From assembly GCA_902762655.1 (NCBI GenBank), contig CACWOZ010000021.1, positions 1-35,272 on the forward strand: 35,272 bases of DNA. The letters run 5' to 3'. This DNA comes from an uncultured Bacteroidia bacterium (GTDB lineage: Bacteria; Bacteroidota; Bacteroidia; Bacteroidales; UBA932). Below are positions 28,020 to 35,272 of this stretch, piece after piece. The stretch's first letter is position 1; each line of letters starts with the position of its first letter. Position numbers and translations under genes: made by a program. The notes below the pieces were generated by a model. It searched no databases. It was not told the DNA's origin and saw only the letters and a program-made list of their open reading frames with translations.

Positions 28020-30095
28020 ATGCAAGTCCTCAAATTCGGCGGGAGTTCCGTTGCGAACGCCACAAATATATCGAGGGTTCTCGATATCGTATCCAAGGCT
28101 GCCCGTAAAGACCGGGTGGCCTTGGTTTGTTCCGCAATATCCGGATGCACCGACGCGTTGCTTGATCTCGCCCGTACTGAAAGGGGCGGTGCGGAGCGAG
28201 GGGTGATGCTCGAAAGCCTGAAAACCAGACATTTGGACATCATCCGCAGGCTCTTTACCGGCGCCGAACGCGAAGCGGTTTCTGCAAAAATCGAAGCCCT
28301 CTTCGGCAAACTGGCCGCCGCTCCGGAAGACGAGATGGTCACTTTCGGAGAACTGTTCTCCACCACCATCATTGCAGAGAAACTCCGCTGCGAAGGATTC
28401 CGCACCAAATGGCTGGACTCCCGCATTCTGGTCATAAAAGACAACACAACTCTCACCTATAATAATATCTCCACGGCCGTGGCCCTCGAGCCCGAAGTGG
28501 AAATATTCATCGCCCCCGGATTCATCGCCAGCGAATACGACGGCAAGGTGACAACCCTCGGGCGCGGAGGGTCCGATTTCAGCGCTGCACTTTACGCCGC
28601 CGCCACCAAGGCTTCCCGTCTGGAAATCTGGACGGATGTGCCCGGCATCATGACGGCTAACCCCAAACAGGTCCCTGCCGCCCGCACCATTCCCGAAATG
28701 CCGTATCAGGCAGCCCTCGACATGGCCTCCCACGGAGCCAAGGTGTTATATGCTCCTACCGTGCAGCCGGCGATGGAGGCCGGAATCGCGATCCACATCC
28801 TCAATACCTTCGAACCGGAGAACCCGGGTACGGTGATTAAGGCTATGCCTGAGGCAGAAATTGCTGAGTGGATGGGAGTTACCAGCGTAGAGGATACACG
28901 CCAGGAAGAGTCTCTGCTCTGCCTTGTCAGCAACGGCCGCATCAACGGCAAATCTGCCTGCGCCCGAATCGAGGACTGCCTCAAGAAGGCCGGCATCAGA
29001 ACCCTGACCTGTTCCTCCGACGGCATCAACGTCTATGCAAGCGTACGCCTGGCTGTGGCGGGAGAGGCTCTCAATGCCATACACAGGGAGTTCTTCGAAA
29101 CTGCGCCCGCGACAACGGTCAACCTGTACATCGCTGGCACAGGAGCGGTAGGTTCAGCCCTGACGGAACTCATCAGGGAATCTTCCGACCACATCGCCCA
29201 CCGTTCCGGCAAGGTGCTGCGTATAGAAGGATATAGCAACAAGCGCGATTTCGCGCAGATGGTGCGCAAGTCCGCTCCCCGCGGGAGCATCTTTGTGGAT
29301 GTTACGGACAGCGAGGATATCTGGCGCGAATACGAAGGACTTCTTCGCGAAGGCCTCAGCATCGTGAGTTCCAATCGCCGCGCCCTTGCAGTTCCTTTCG
29401 TGGATTATGCGGCCATGCATGCCGCCGCCCAGGAAAACGGGGTGTTCCTCCGCTACGAAACCACTGTCGGATCTGCTCTGCCCATGCTCGAGAGTATCGC
29501 CGCCGGGGCCAATTCCAGCGACGAAATCCTCTCCATCGAGGCTGTCGTCAGCTGCACCTTGAACAGGATTCTTTCCGAATACACCCTCACCCCCTGCAGC
29601 TTCGCGCAGATCGTGCGCAAGGCCCAGGACGAAGGCCTTACCGAATCGGATCCCCGCATCGACCTCAGCGGCAGGGAGGCCCTCCGCAAACTGCTGATTC
29701 TAGCCCGCGAGGCCGGAGTGCCCCTGGAGGAGGAAGATGTGGAGATAGAACCTGTGATAGGGCCGGAATACGCCGGCCTGCCCCTGGATGAGTTCTATGC
29801 CCGCCTTGAAGCCGACGAACCGCGCTTTGCCGCCCTCGAGGCCGCCGCCGATGCCGCACATCAGCGCCAGCGCTTCGTGGCATCGCTGGAGAAGGATCCC
29901 GAAGGCCCCCACGGCTACAGGGCATCCATCAAGGTGAAGAATGTGGATGCGACGCATCCTGCCTACCGCATCACCGGCACAGAGAACGCCATAATCATCC
30001 GCAGCGCCTACCATCCCTACCCCCTGCTTATCCAGGGCGCAGGCGAAGGTGCCCGCCTCGCTGCCGCAAGCGTGCTGAATGATATTTTGAGGTAA
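28020..30095 (+). CDS. thrA: Bifunctional aspartokinase/homoserine dehydrogenase, lacking part of the ACT region
   Basis: 691 residues from the ATG at 28020 (MQVLKFGGSSV, the aspartokinase start), 1 bp after the EF-G2 stop; the frame extends upstream but overlaps EF-G2. The aspartokinase part runs to about 290 (TLGRGGSDFSAALYAAAT; WTDVPGIMTANPK). A homoserine dehydrogenase part begins near 375 with the NAD(P) loop LYIAGTGAVGSAL and includes SNRRALAV, ETTVGSALPM and IDLSGREALRKLLILARE. The E. coli ThrA is 820 residues with two ACT domains between the parts. Here only about 75 residues link them, enough for roughly one ACT unit (CLVSNGRINGKSACARIEDC). Supplies aspartyl phosphate for lysine/DAP and threonine. 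Feedback control is expected to differ. Confidence 0.92.
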   Translation: MQVLKFGGSSVANATNISRVLDIVSKAARKDRVALVCSAISGCTDALLDLARTERGGAERGVMLESLKTRHLDIIRRLFTGAEREAVSAKIEALFGKLAAAPEDEMVTFGELFSTTIIAEKLRCEGFRTKWLDSRILVIKDNTTLTYNNISTAVALEPEVEIFIAPGFIASEYDGKVTTLGRGGSDFSAALYAAATKASRLEIWTDVPGIMTANPKQVPAARTIPEMPYQAALDMASHGAKVLYAPTVQPAMEAGIAIHILNTFEPENPGTVIKAMPEAEIAEWMGVTSVEDTRQEESLLCLVSNGRINGKSACARIEDCLKKAGIRTLTCSSDGINVYASVRLAVAGEALNAIHREFFETAPATTVNLYIAGTGAVGSALTELIRESSDHIAHRSGKVLRIEGYSNKRDFAQMVRKSAPRGSIFVDVTDSEDIWREYEGLLREGLSIVSSNRRALAVPFVDYAAMHAAAQENGVFLRYETTVGSALPMLESIAAGANSSDEILSIEAVVSCTLNRILSEYTLTPCSFAQIVRKAQDEGLTESDPRIDLSGREALRKLLILAREAGVPLEEEDVEIEPVIGPEYAGLPLDEFYARLEADEPRFAALEAAADAAHQRQRFVASLEKDPEGPHGYRASIKVKNVDATHPAYRITGTENAIIIRSAYHPYPLLIQGAGEGARLAAASVLNDILR

Positions 30096-30100
30096 GCTAG

Positions 30101-30178
30101 CTAGAACCTCACTCCCACGCCCGCATTCAGGAAACTGGTGCGGGCGTATGGGTTGATGGTGTAGGAGGTGGTTACGGG
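30101..30178 (-). pseudogene. Outer-membrane barrel C-terminus, remnant 1
   Basis: On the minus strand the frame reads TPVTTSYTINPYARTSFLNA then GVGVRF and a TAG stop. Alternating residues and a terminal Phe are the usual end of an outer-membrane beta-barrel. About 26 codons remain, joined to an RHS fragment. The same remnant occurs at 34598-34675. Confidence 0.5.
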
Positions 30179-30215
30179 GGTGTGTGGAGCAATTCCGCTA
30201 CGACCCCTGGGGGCT
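30104..30215. repeat. 112-bp direct repeat, copy 1 (OMP tail fused to RHS fragment)
   Basis: Matches 34601-34712 with two mismatches at a constant offset of 4497 bp. The left part is the barrel C-terminus on the minus strand; the right part contains codons for EQFRYDPWG, an RHS core motif, on the plus strand. Each copy immediately precedes an RHS C-terminal cassette. Confidence 0.9.
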
Positions 30216-30836
30216 AAAGCCCACGGATTCTGGACAGGAGTAGGGTATTTTGGTATTGGAGCAATAACAGGAACTCTTACGGCAGCTGGAGCTGCTTGGG
30301 CGGCAGAAACTATTGCTGCTCAAGGCGTTGCACTTGGCGCACTTGTTGGCGCTGGAACAGGTGGTTTGAGTGGAGGATTATCAGGATCTCTTACCAATGG
30401 CTTTAATAATATTATGAGAGGTCAGTCTTTTGGTAAGAATGGATGGAATTCATTCAAGTCAGGAGCTATTTCTGGCGCTTTATTCGGCTCTATTTCAGGC
30501 GGCTTCGAAGGGGGGATTCGGGCATTAGAATCTGGGAAGAATGTTTGGTGGGGCACAGATGTAAAATTCGGGAGAAATCAATGGAGTTTATTCACTTCTG
30601 AAAAGCCATGGGATGTGTTATCGACAGATATCAAATCAATAAATTATTATTATAAAGACTGTGTGCCAGCCTCAATGACGGAATTAAATGATTATTTTGG
30701 CGGTGAAAGAAATAATGAGTATTATTGTAAATACGTAGATTACGTGGTAGATAAGGGGACATCTATTTCTTTACAAGAATATAGTGATAAGTATTTGAAT
30801 AATGCGGCAGTTTTTTTAGTATCAGGATTATTATGA
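30168..30836 (+). CDS. Orphan RHS C-terminal cassette 1: candidate papain-like toxin
   Basis: 222 residues if started at the GTG (30168), although a natural start is doubtful because the first codons run out of frame through the RHS repeat (its own frame, EQFRYDPWG, hits a stop). From HGFWTGVGYFGIGAITG the frame is a glycine-rich pre-toxin segment common at the tip of Bacteroidota RHS proteins (AGTGGLSGGLSGSLTNGF; GAISGALFGSISGGFEGG). The last 75 residues carry DCVPASMTELNDYFGG, a Cys-Val-Pro arrangement like the nucleophile helix of papain/C39-like toxins, but no clear catalytic His follows before the end. AT-rich. Likely a displaced toxin tip kept as a recombination reserve. It overlaps the next gene by 4 bp, as toxin-immunity pairs do. 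Confidence 0.55.
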   Translation: MVTGVCGAIPLRPLGAKAHGFWTGVGYFGIGAITGTLTAAGAAWAAETIAAQGVALGALVGAGTGGLSGGLSGSLTNGFNNIMRGQSFGKNGWNSFKSGAISGALFGSISGGFEGGIRALESGKNVWWGTDVKFGRNQWSLFTSEKPWDVLSTDIKSINYYYKDCVPASMTELNDYFGGERNNEYYCKYVDYVVDKGTSISLQEYSDKYLNNAAVFLVSGLL

Positions 30837-31442
30837 GAATTCTATCTGTATTGTTTTTTGTAACTTTTTTCCAAGCAGGGACAGATATCCAACAATCCAA
30901 GTTAGCAGAAGCAAGGAAAATTGCTACAATAGATGTTGTCAAAGATTCTATTAATACATGGATTTCTAATTGGGGGGTGTCTTGTCGAATTCCCGAAAGA
31001 ATAATTGAATCTGAAAAAAAAGTTTTTTACTGAAACGTCTAAGGACTATACCTATTTGTTGGAGTATGTTCTCTCAGATAAGAAAGATAATTATAATCCA
31101 CTTTATAGATATCTTGACTGCGGAAAAATATATGTCTTCTGTGATGGTAAATTAAAGAAATGCTCGGTTTTTTTTTGTTTTACTGAATATGGTTTCGAAA
31201 ACCAGATTCTTGTCGAAAAAAAAAGTATAATGGAGGTAAGACCGTTTTATTATTCTAGAGTCAACAAGAAGAGAATAGAAATGTTCTTTAAGACATATCA
31301 ACCTGAGTGTTTTATAGAATCCGGTAGAATAGACAAACTAAAGTGTGTCGATCGAGATGGTGTTTTGAGAACATGTGAGTTGAAAATGAAACATCACCTT
31401 TTTAGACCGCGAAAGTTTCGTTATGCGTGGTTGTATTTGTAA
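30833..31442 (+). pseudogene. Candidate immunity gene for cassette 1, split by a frameshift
   Basis: Starts with ATG overlapping the toxin stop (ATGA). MRILSVLFFVTFFQAGTD is a signal peptide, then the frame ends after ESEKKVFY. The downstream frame (FFTETSKDYTYLLEYVLSDK to WLYL, ending 31442) continues smoothly if one A is removed from the run of eight at 31014-31021, giving a protein of about 200 residues. The break may be a real mutation, slippage-controlled expression or a sequencing or assembly error. The product would be periplasmic. The immunity role is inferred only from order and overlap. Both parts are AT-rich. Confidence 0.55.
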
Positions 31443-31552
31443 TATTTAGGAACAGGTGCACATTATGGGGAGCATCGCGGATTATATCCGGAGTATTTCG
31501 GGATAGCTGTGACGAGTTTCGATCGTCTGGGCGGGGTGTACGAGAAAGATGA
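31443..31552 (+). other. Unidentified coding fragment at a cassette junction
   Basis: After the TAA at 31440-31442 the same frame remains open with GAHYGEHRGLYPEYFGIAVT then SFDRLGGVYEKDENSGENTL. It has coding-like composition and then gives way, in another frame, to RHS core (RLFLGGSAYDAP). I do not recognise the source; it is probably a piece of another surface-protein gene brought in at the junction. Confidence 0.3.
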
Positions 31553-31621
31553 GAACAGCGGAGAAAACACGCTGAAACTGCGGAGCGCCTGTTCCTCGGC
31601 GGCAGCGCCTACGACGCGCCG

Positions 31622-33100
31622 ATGGTGCTGGTGAAGGCGGCAGGTGTGAACGGTGGAGCATGGATGCCGTTCAACATCGGGCGCAACTGGCAAGGGAGCA
31701 TCACCCATATTGCCACGGCGGACGGCACGCTTGTCGAGGAGTTTGCATACAGTCCATGGGGAGAGGAGAGTACTCCGGATGCACTGGATACGCTGTCGGT
31801 GGTGGATGTGGTTGATTTCGGCGATATGGAACCGGTGGACGGATCATTGATATTGCCGGAATATCCCGGTGAGGGCGAAACGGAGTTGAATCTGCCTGAG
31901 CCATTAAACTCCAGACTTGGGTTGTCCCTCTACGTTGGCGCCCACGGCTACACGGGCCACGAGCACCTGTGGCAGTACGGGCTCATTAACTGCAATGCAC
32001 GTATCTACGACCCGTCGGTCGGCCGCTTCCTGAGTCCCGACCCGCTCATCCAGGACCCTGCGAGCACCCAGAACTTTAACCGCTACAGTTACTGCCTCAA
32101 TAATCCGCTGAAGTATACGGATGAGAGTGGGGAGTTCTTGACATGGAATTTCGGGTATAATGGTTTCAGTATTGGGCTCAATTTCACCCCTATAGGTATA
32201 CCTCTTGGTTTTGGGTTTAATTTCAATTTTGGAGAGGGTTTAGGAGTATATGGGGAAGTGGGTTTCCGTGTAGGGGGAACCGGATTCGGGACAGGAGCCG
32301 CGGTACAATACTCAGCAAATTATAACTTTAGGTATAAAGAATGGAACAAATCAACGACAGGATTAGTGTATGCATCATTGGGGGCGATAAATGCAGGGGG
32401 ATCATACACATGGTCAAAAGTCGGCTCTGGATGGAATGCTTCAGTTGGGGTCGGTTTTGGAAACTATGAATCCGGCCTTGGTATCAATATTGGGTATGGT
32501 TCCAATGGTTGGAGTTGGGGCATTGGAGGATATTATTCGTTTAAACCATATGGCAGTTTTATGATAGGTAGTGTGGATGATTTATCTGACAAGCCACTTC
32601 CTGCTTCGGATAATGTTCTTATGGAGAAACTAAAAAAGTGGTATCTCTATGCTCCAATGGATGCTATAAAGGTATTCACTGTTGATAATGTTCCTGCGAC
32701 CATTGCACTTGAATTAGAAGCAAATGCCGGAGAGATGGCGGAGACTCGTCCATATTATTTAAAGGGGACTGGCAAATTGACGGGAAAATCAGCAGTTTAT
32801 TTTTCAAAGCGGGCTTTTTCTTCGGAATATCAGTTGTTCATTACTATAGGGCATGAGTTAGTTCATGTTTCTCATTATCAATTAGCTGCTGCATTAGGTA
32901 TTACCATAAGTAAAGTAAGATCTGCTGCATTGATTGAAATGACTGAATATTTTGCCTATTCTTTTCAGTCAAAATATACCAATAGCCCTTTAAACTCCTT
33001 TAATTCGAAATTATTTATTGAAGAGTTCGGCCCAGAGGTTGTATCTCAATTTCATTATATCAATATGCCATGGGTTCAATCAATCAACTACAAGTTATGA
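31622..33100 (+). CDS. Orphan RHS cassette 2: RHS core end fused to a zinc-metallopeptidase-like toxin
   Basis: 492 residues from ATG 31622; the frame is open back to 31553 (ERLFLGGSAYDAPMVLVK), so this is a core fragment without its N-terminal RHS shell. Core motifs: NWQGSITHIATADG, EFAYSPWG, HGYTGHEHL, and the conserved cleavage-site region NARIYDPSVGRFLSPDPLIQ to the end of NNPLKYTDESGEF. A glycine- and aromatic-rich pre-toxin segment follows (about residues 170-320). The C-terminal 170 residues contain IGHELVHVSHY with His411-Glu-x-x-His415 and a downstream Glu in MTEYFAYSF, the pattern of gluzincin/Tox-MPTase effectors. The start, signal and delivery parts are absent. It overlaps its candidate immunity gene by 4 bp. 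Confidence 0.7.
   Translation: MVLVKAAGVNGGAWMPFNIGRNWQGSITHIATADGTLVEEFAYSPWGEESTPDALDTLSVVDVVDFGDMEPVDGSLILPEYPGEGETELNLPEPLNSRLGLSLYVGAHGYTGHEHLWQYGLINCNARIYDPSVGRFLSPDPLIQDPASTQNFNRYSYCLNNPLKYTDESGEFLTWNFGYNGFSIGLNFTPIGIPLGFGFNFNFGEGLGVYGEVGFRVGGTGFGTGAAVQYSANYNFRYKEWNKSTTGLVYASLGAINAGGSYTWSKVGSGWNASVGVGFGNYESGLGINIGYGSNGWSWGIGGYYSFKPYGSFMIGSVDDLSDKPLPASDNVLMEKLKKWYLYAPMDAIKVFTVDNVPATIALELEANAGEMAETRPYYLKGTGKLTGKSAVYFSKRAFSSEYQLFITIGHELVHVSHYQLAAALGITISKVRSAALIEMTEYFAYSFQSKYTNSPLNSFNSKLFIEEFGPEVVSQFHYINMPWVQSINYKL
31931..32134 (+). repeat. 204-bp RHS core repeat, copy 1
   Basis: Encodes from YVGAHGYTGHE to NNPLKYTDESGE. It is highly similar, base by base and without gaps, to 34776-34979 in cassette 3. 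Such shared core ends are the recombination points used to swap RHS tips. Confidence 0.85.
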
Positions 33101-33861
33101 GAAAGAAATATATCATTTTAATACTTCTGTTGATTGAAGTGCAGGTTGATCTTTATTCTGGATCTAAGCGTAATGAGATAGATGTTCTCTTATCTATTAA
33201 AGAAAAGGAGGAATATGTTTCTTATCTAAAGGATACTGTCTGTGTTCCATATCTTGTGATTAGATACAGGAATAATACCAACAAAAGTTTTTACTTCAGT
33301 TCGCTATATCATTCGTCCAATTCAGTGCCCTCCTTTGGATATTCGCTGCATGCTCCTGCGATTGATACAACCAATGTTCTCTTTTTTCTGGAGTTGTACG
33401 GCTCAAGCATGGATAGTTCCTATTTGTTTCTATATCAACCTGAAGAGTTCTATTGCAGAATGCTTGGCATATCATCGGAATTCGACGGAAATTACTGTAT
33501 GGATGCCGGTCCTATAAATGAAGCATTGACAGTTTTTTATGATCAACTCTGTTCATGTGATAAAAATGAAGAAAAACAATATAATACCAGAACCAACGGG
33601 CATTTACGTAATCGAATAAAATATCCTTCATTTGTTTTTTTAAAAGGGAATGAGGTTGTAGAACAGGAGATTAATATGTTAGGGCTAAAACTGTCAAAAG
33701 GGAAGTATATTATTGAAGCGTCTTCTCAAAGCAGTGGTAGAGTTCGTTACAGGTGGAATAAAACTCGAAGGCTTCCTAAAAAAGTAAGAGGGTATAGGCT
33801 ATACGAGGGCCAATTGTTATCTAATGTACTGATAATAGATTTTAGAGAAGAAAACCTCTAG
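33097..33861 (+). CDS. Candidate immunity protein for cassette 2
   Basis: 254 residues from the ATG at 33097, which overlaps the RHS stop (ATGA); an earlier in-frame ATG at 33070 would sit inside the toxin gene. The N-terminus MRKKYIILILLLIEVQVDLY is a signal peptide or anchor, so the protein acts in the periplasm, where it could meet an incoming metallopeptidase. The rest is soluble with a basic C-terminal third (RVRYRWNKTRRLPKKVRGYR). I recognise no family. AT-rich, like the toxin part of the preceding gene. Confidence 0.6.
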   Translation: MRKKYIILILLLIEVQVDLYSGSKRNEIDVLLSIKEKEEYVSYLKDTVCVPYLVIRYRNNTNKSFYFSSLYHSSNSVPSFGYSLHAPAIDTTNVLFFLELYGSSMDSSYLFLYQPEEFYCRMLGISSEFDGNYCMDAGPINEALTVFYDQLCSCDKNEEKQYNTRTNGHLRNRIKYPSFVFLKGNEVVEQEINMLGLKLSKGKYIIEASSQSSGRVRYRWNKTRRLPKKVRGYRLYEGQLLSNVLIIDFREENL

Positions 33862-33965
33862 CTTTGTTTGATTAACAGGTCGCTATCCAAAAGTATTCGC
33901 ATCAAAAATAATACTTTATGTGGTGCAAACAAAAAAAGTAAATGTCCTTAACTACACACTGCACT

Positions 33966-34592
33966 ATGCGTAAATGCCTTTTCACATCGATTATTGCGCT
34001 GGCATTGCCGGTGGCGGTTCTCGCGCAGAATTACTTCGGTGCCGGATATGTCCACGCCATCAGTCCGGACGAATCGGAAAGTGTCCATTTCAACGGCCTG
34101 TTCCTGGGAGGCGGAACCACTTACAGAATCAGTAATTCCCTGTCATTCGAGCCGGCAATTTATTACTCGTTCCTGACGGAAAGTGGCGAAACATCCGGCA
34201 GCATCTGGAGTTCGTCGGGAGTGTCAGGTGCCATGTTTGATTATGACAGAATCGAGCATAAGTTCGACATCCCCCTCAATCTCTGCCTTGGCAGTGAATT
34301 CGAGCCCGGCAAGAGGATATTCGTTTCTGCCGGCCCTGCGGTTCAGGTCGGGCTTGTCTCGGATATGAAATACAATGTGTCCAACAGCGATTTCGGGAGC
34401 CGTGAATCCGATTACGAGGCAGGAGGAGACAAGCGCCGGCTGAATGTTCTTGCCATGGCGGGTCTGGGTGTCGATCTTCAGAAGGTCAGGTTGACACTGC
34501 ACTACAGCACCAATCTTCTGCCATACTACGAAGGCAACGCCTCAAAAGACAGGAGGCACAATATTTCGGCAGGGATCCATTATCTTTTCTGA
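33966..34592 (+). CDS. Outer-membrane beta-barrel protein (PorT/OmpW-like)
   Basis: 208 residues from the ATG at 33966 (MRKCLFTSIIALALPVAVLA, signal peptide, cleaved before QN); the frame start at 33942 is not supported by a signal sequence. The mature part has alternating hydrophobic strands (GLFLGGGTTYRISNSLSFEP; NVLAMAGLGVDLQKVRLTLH) and ends GIHYLF with a terminal Phe, the signature of barrels inserted by BamA. The exact function is unknown; size fits an eight-stranded barrel of the PorT family. GC and codon use return to the chromosomal style, unlike the flanking cassettes. No clear promoter was found in 33862-33965. Confidence 0.75.
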   Translation: MRKCLFTSIIALALPVAVLAQNYFGAGYVHAISPDESESVHFNGLFLGGGTTYRISNSLSFEPAIYYSFLTESGETSGSIWSSSGVSGAMFDYDRIEHKFDIPLNLCLGSEFEPGKRIFVSAGPAVQVGLVSDMKYNVSNSDFGSRESDYEAGGDKRRLNVLAMAGLGVDLQKVRLTLHYSTNLLPYYEGNASKDRRHNISAGIHYLF

Positions 34593-34597
34593 AAAAC

Positions 34598-34675
34598 TCA
34601 GAACCTCACCCCAACGCCCGCATTCAGGAAACTGGTGCGGGCGTATGGGTTGATGGTGTAGGAGGTGGTTACGGG
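34598..34675 (-). pseudogene. Outer-membrane barrel C-terminus, remnant 2
   Basis: On the minus strand it reads TSYTINPYARTSFLNAGVGV then RF and a TGA stop, the same tail as the remnant at 30101-30178 with a few changes. It faces the end of the barrel gene at 34592 and is not its continuation. Confidence 0.5.
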
Positions 34676-34712
34676 GGTGTGTGGAGCAATTCCGCTACGA
34701 CCCCTGGGGGCT
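34601..34712. repeat. 112-bp direct repeat, copy 2 (OMP tail fused to RHS fragment)
   Basis: Partner of 30104-30215, differing at two positions. The downstream cassette differs, so the repeat marks a swap point. Confidence 0.9.
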
Positions 34713-35272
34713 GCGGCCGATTCCCTTGGTGTTGTAGTCGATTTGGACCCGTGGCAGTTATCCGGGACTTCGGTCTACGTCGGCAACCACGGTTACACTG
34801 GCCACGAGTACCTGCCGGGCTTCGGACTTATCAACTGCAACGCCCGTCTCTATGACCCTGCCCTCGGCCGCTTCCTGATGCCCGACCCGCTCATCCAGGA
34901 CCCTGCGAGTACGCAGAACTTCAACCGCTACAGTTACTGCCTGAATAATCCGCTGAAGTATACCGATGAGAGTGGGGAATATGCGCTTGTCGATGATGCC
35001 TTCGCAGGACTAATAGGAGGTATATTAAACTGGGTTTCAAACGGACACGCCTTCACCAGGCAAGGACTAACATATTTTGTCGTAGGATTTGGAGGAGGTG
35101 TCGCATCATTATATGTTTCACCAGTGGCTGGCGCGGCTGCTGTATCTGCCGCAAATAGTGTTGTAAAGCAGGGTTTCGATGAATCGGGTAATCAATGGAA
35201 TGGGAAAAATATAAATCCATTTACTGTCGCGTACGACGGCATAATCGGCGCAGTCACTTCGTGGCTTGGCGG
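34665..35272 (+). CDS. Orphan RHS cassette 3, running off the window
   Basis: The frame starts at the GTG (34665) that also opens cassette 1 and is open to the window end, about 202 codons. After the repeat it encodes DLDPWQLSGTSVYVGNHGYT, then NARLYDPALGRFLMPDPLIQ, and the end of the RHS core at NNPLKYTDESGE. The new tip begins YALVDDAFAGLIGGILNWVS, then a glycine-alanine-rich pre-toxin stretch (VGFGGGVASLYVSPVAGAAA). The effector domain itself would lie beyond the window. Only the last part of the RHS core is present, with no start or shell domain. Confidence 0.65.
   Translation, partial: MVTGVCGAIPLRPLGAAADSLGVVVDLDPWQLSGTSVYVGNHGYTGHEYLPGFGLINCNARLYDPALGRFLMPDPLIQDPASTQNFNRYSYCLNNPLKYTDESGEYALVDDAFAGLIGGILNWVSNGHAFTRQGLTYFVVGFGGGVASLYVSPVAGAAAVSAANSVVKQGFDESGNQWNGKNINPFTVAYDGIIGAVTSWLG
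34776..34979 (+). repeat. 204-bp RHS core repeat, copy 2
   Basis: Gap-free match of 31931-32134. The two cassettes diverge completely after the codons for DESGE, which marks the boundary between core and exchangeable tip. Confidence 0.85.

Noticed and set aside
25883-28456. 857-codon minus-strand open frame opposite the EF-G2-like gene and thrA
   Set aside because: Shadow frame produced by the strong codon bias of the plus-strand genes; no recognisable domain.
31013-31030. Programmed -1 frameshift at the A8 run in the candidate immunity gene
   Set aside because: Joining the two frames needs a +1 (or -2) shift, not -1, so the classical slippery mechanism does not fit; an indel or transcription slippage is simpler.
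30104-34712. The two 112-bp repeats as insertion-sequence ends
   Set aside because: They are direct, not inverted, contain coding pieces of two known protein types and enclose no transposase.

Overview
The window looks like a Bacteroidales (Bacteroidota) chromosome of fairly high GC. The evidence is the recurrent Bacteroidota-type promoter (TTG, 19-20 bp, TAnnTTTG), weak or absent Shine-Dalgarno sequences, and typical families: an S46 dipeptidyl peptidase, a YfhO-type membrane protein, an EF-G2 paralogue, an Mrp protein without CxxC, and a MurA with Asp at the usual Cys position. I cannot name the genus. No rRNA, tRNA, CRISPR array or replication origin was recognised.

Layout. 1-99 is the right end of an IS3-family element that interrupts a sodium:neurotransmitter symporter gene, of which the 3' part remains (100-623). 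Next come mutS and an overlapping GT4-like glycosyltransferase. 4682-5646 is an AT-rich insert holding higA and a decayed higB, flanked by 37-bp direct repeats derived from the dapD 3' end. On the minus strand follow dapB-dapA-dapD, and an aminotransferase-dapF-yfhO-rsmA(ksgA) cluster, so most of the succinylase branch of lysine/DAP synthesis is here. A DMT transporter lies on the plus strand. Then, on the minus strand: murB-murA, aspS with a CBM9-like gene, and a peptidase-mrp-esterase operon. 23.5-24.4 kb is a small AT-rich accessory patch with a lipoprotein. An XRE regulator and rnhB (minus) are followed by a short ORF, an EF-G2-like gene and a bifunctional aspartokinase/homoserine dehydrogenase (plus). 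From 30.1 kb to the end is an array of displaced RHS C-terminal cassettes with candidate toxins, candidate immunity genes and an outer-membrane barrel gene.

The most unusual signal is a family of short, GC-rich, palindromic elements (about 62-72 bp) inserted in frame inside protein-coding genes: two in the glycosyltransferase, one in murB and one, inverted, in dapF. The copies differ by compensating changes in the hairpin arms and encode an extra peptide of about 23 residues. Other palindromic in-frame inserts of different sequence occur in rsmA, in dapF (two more) and perhaps in the aminotransferase. A further palindrome family sits at gene ends (7971-8015 and 12329-12367); its second copy is translated as a C-terminal tail. 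The pattern resembles the Rickettsia palindromic elements (RPE), but here it is in a Bacteroidales-like genome and in essential cell-wall, lysine and ribosome-maturation genes.
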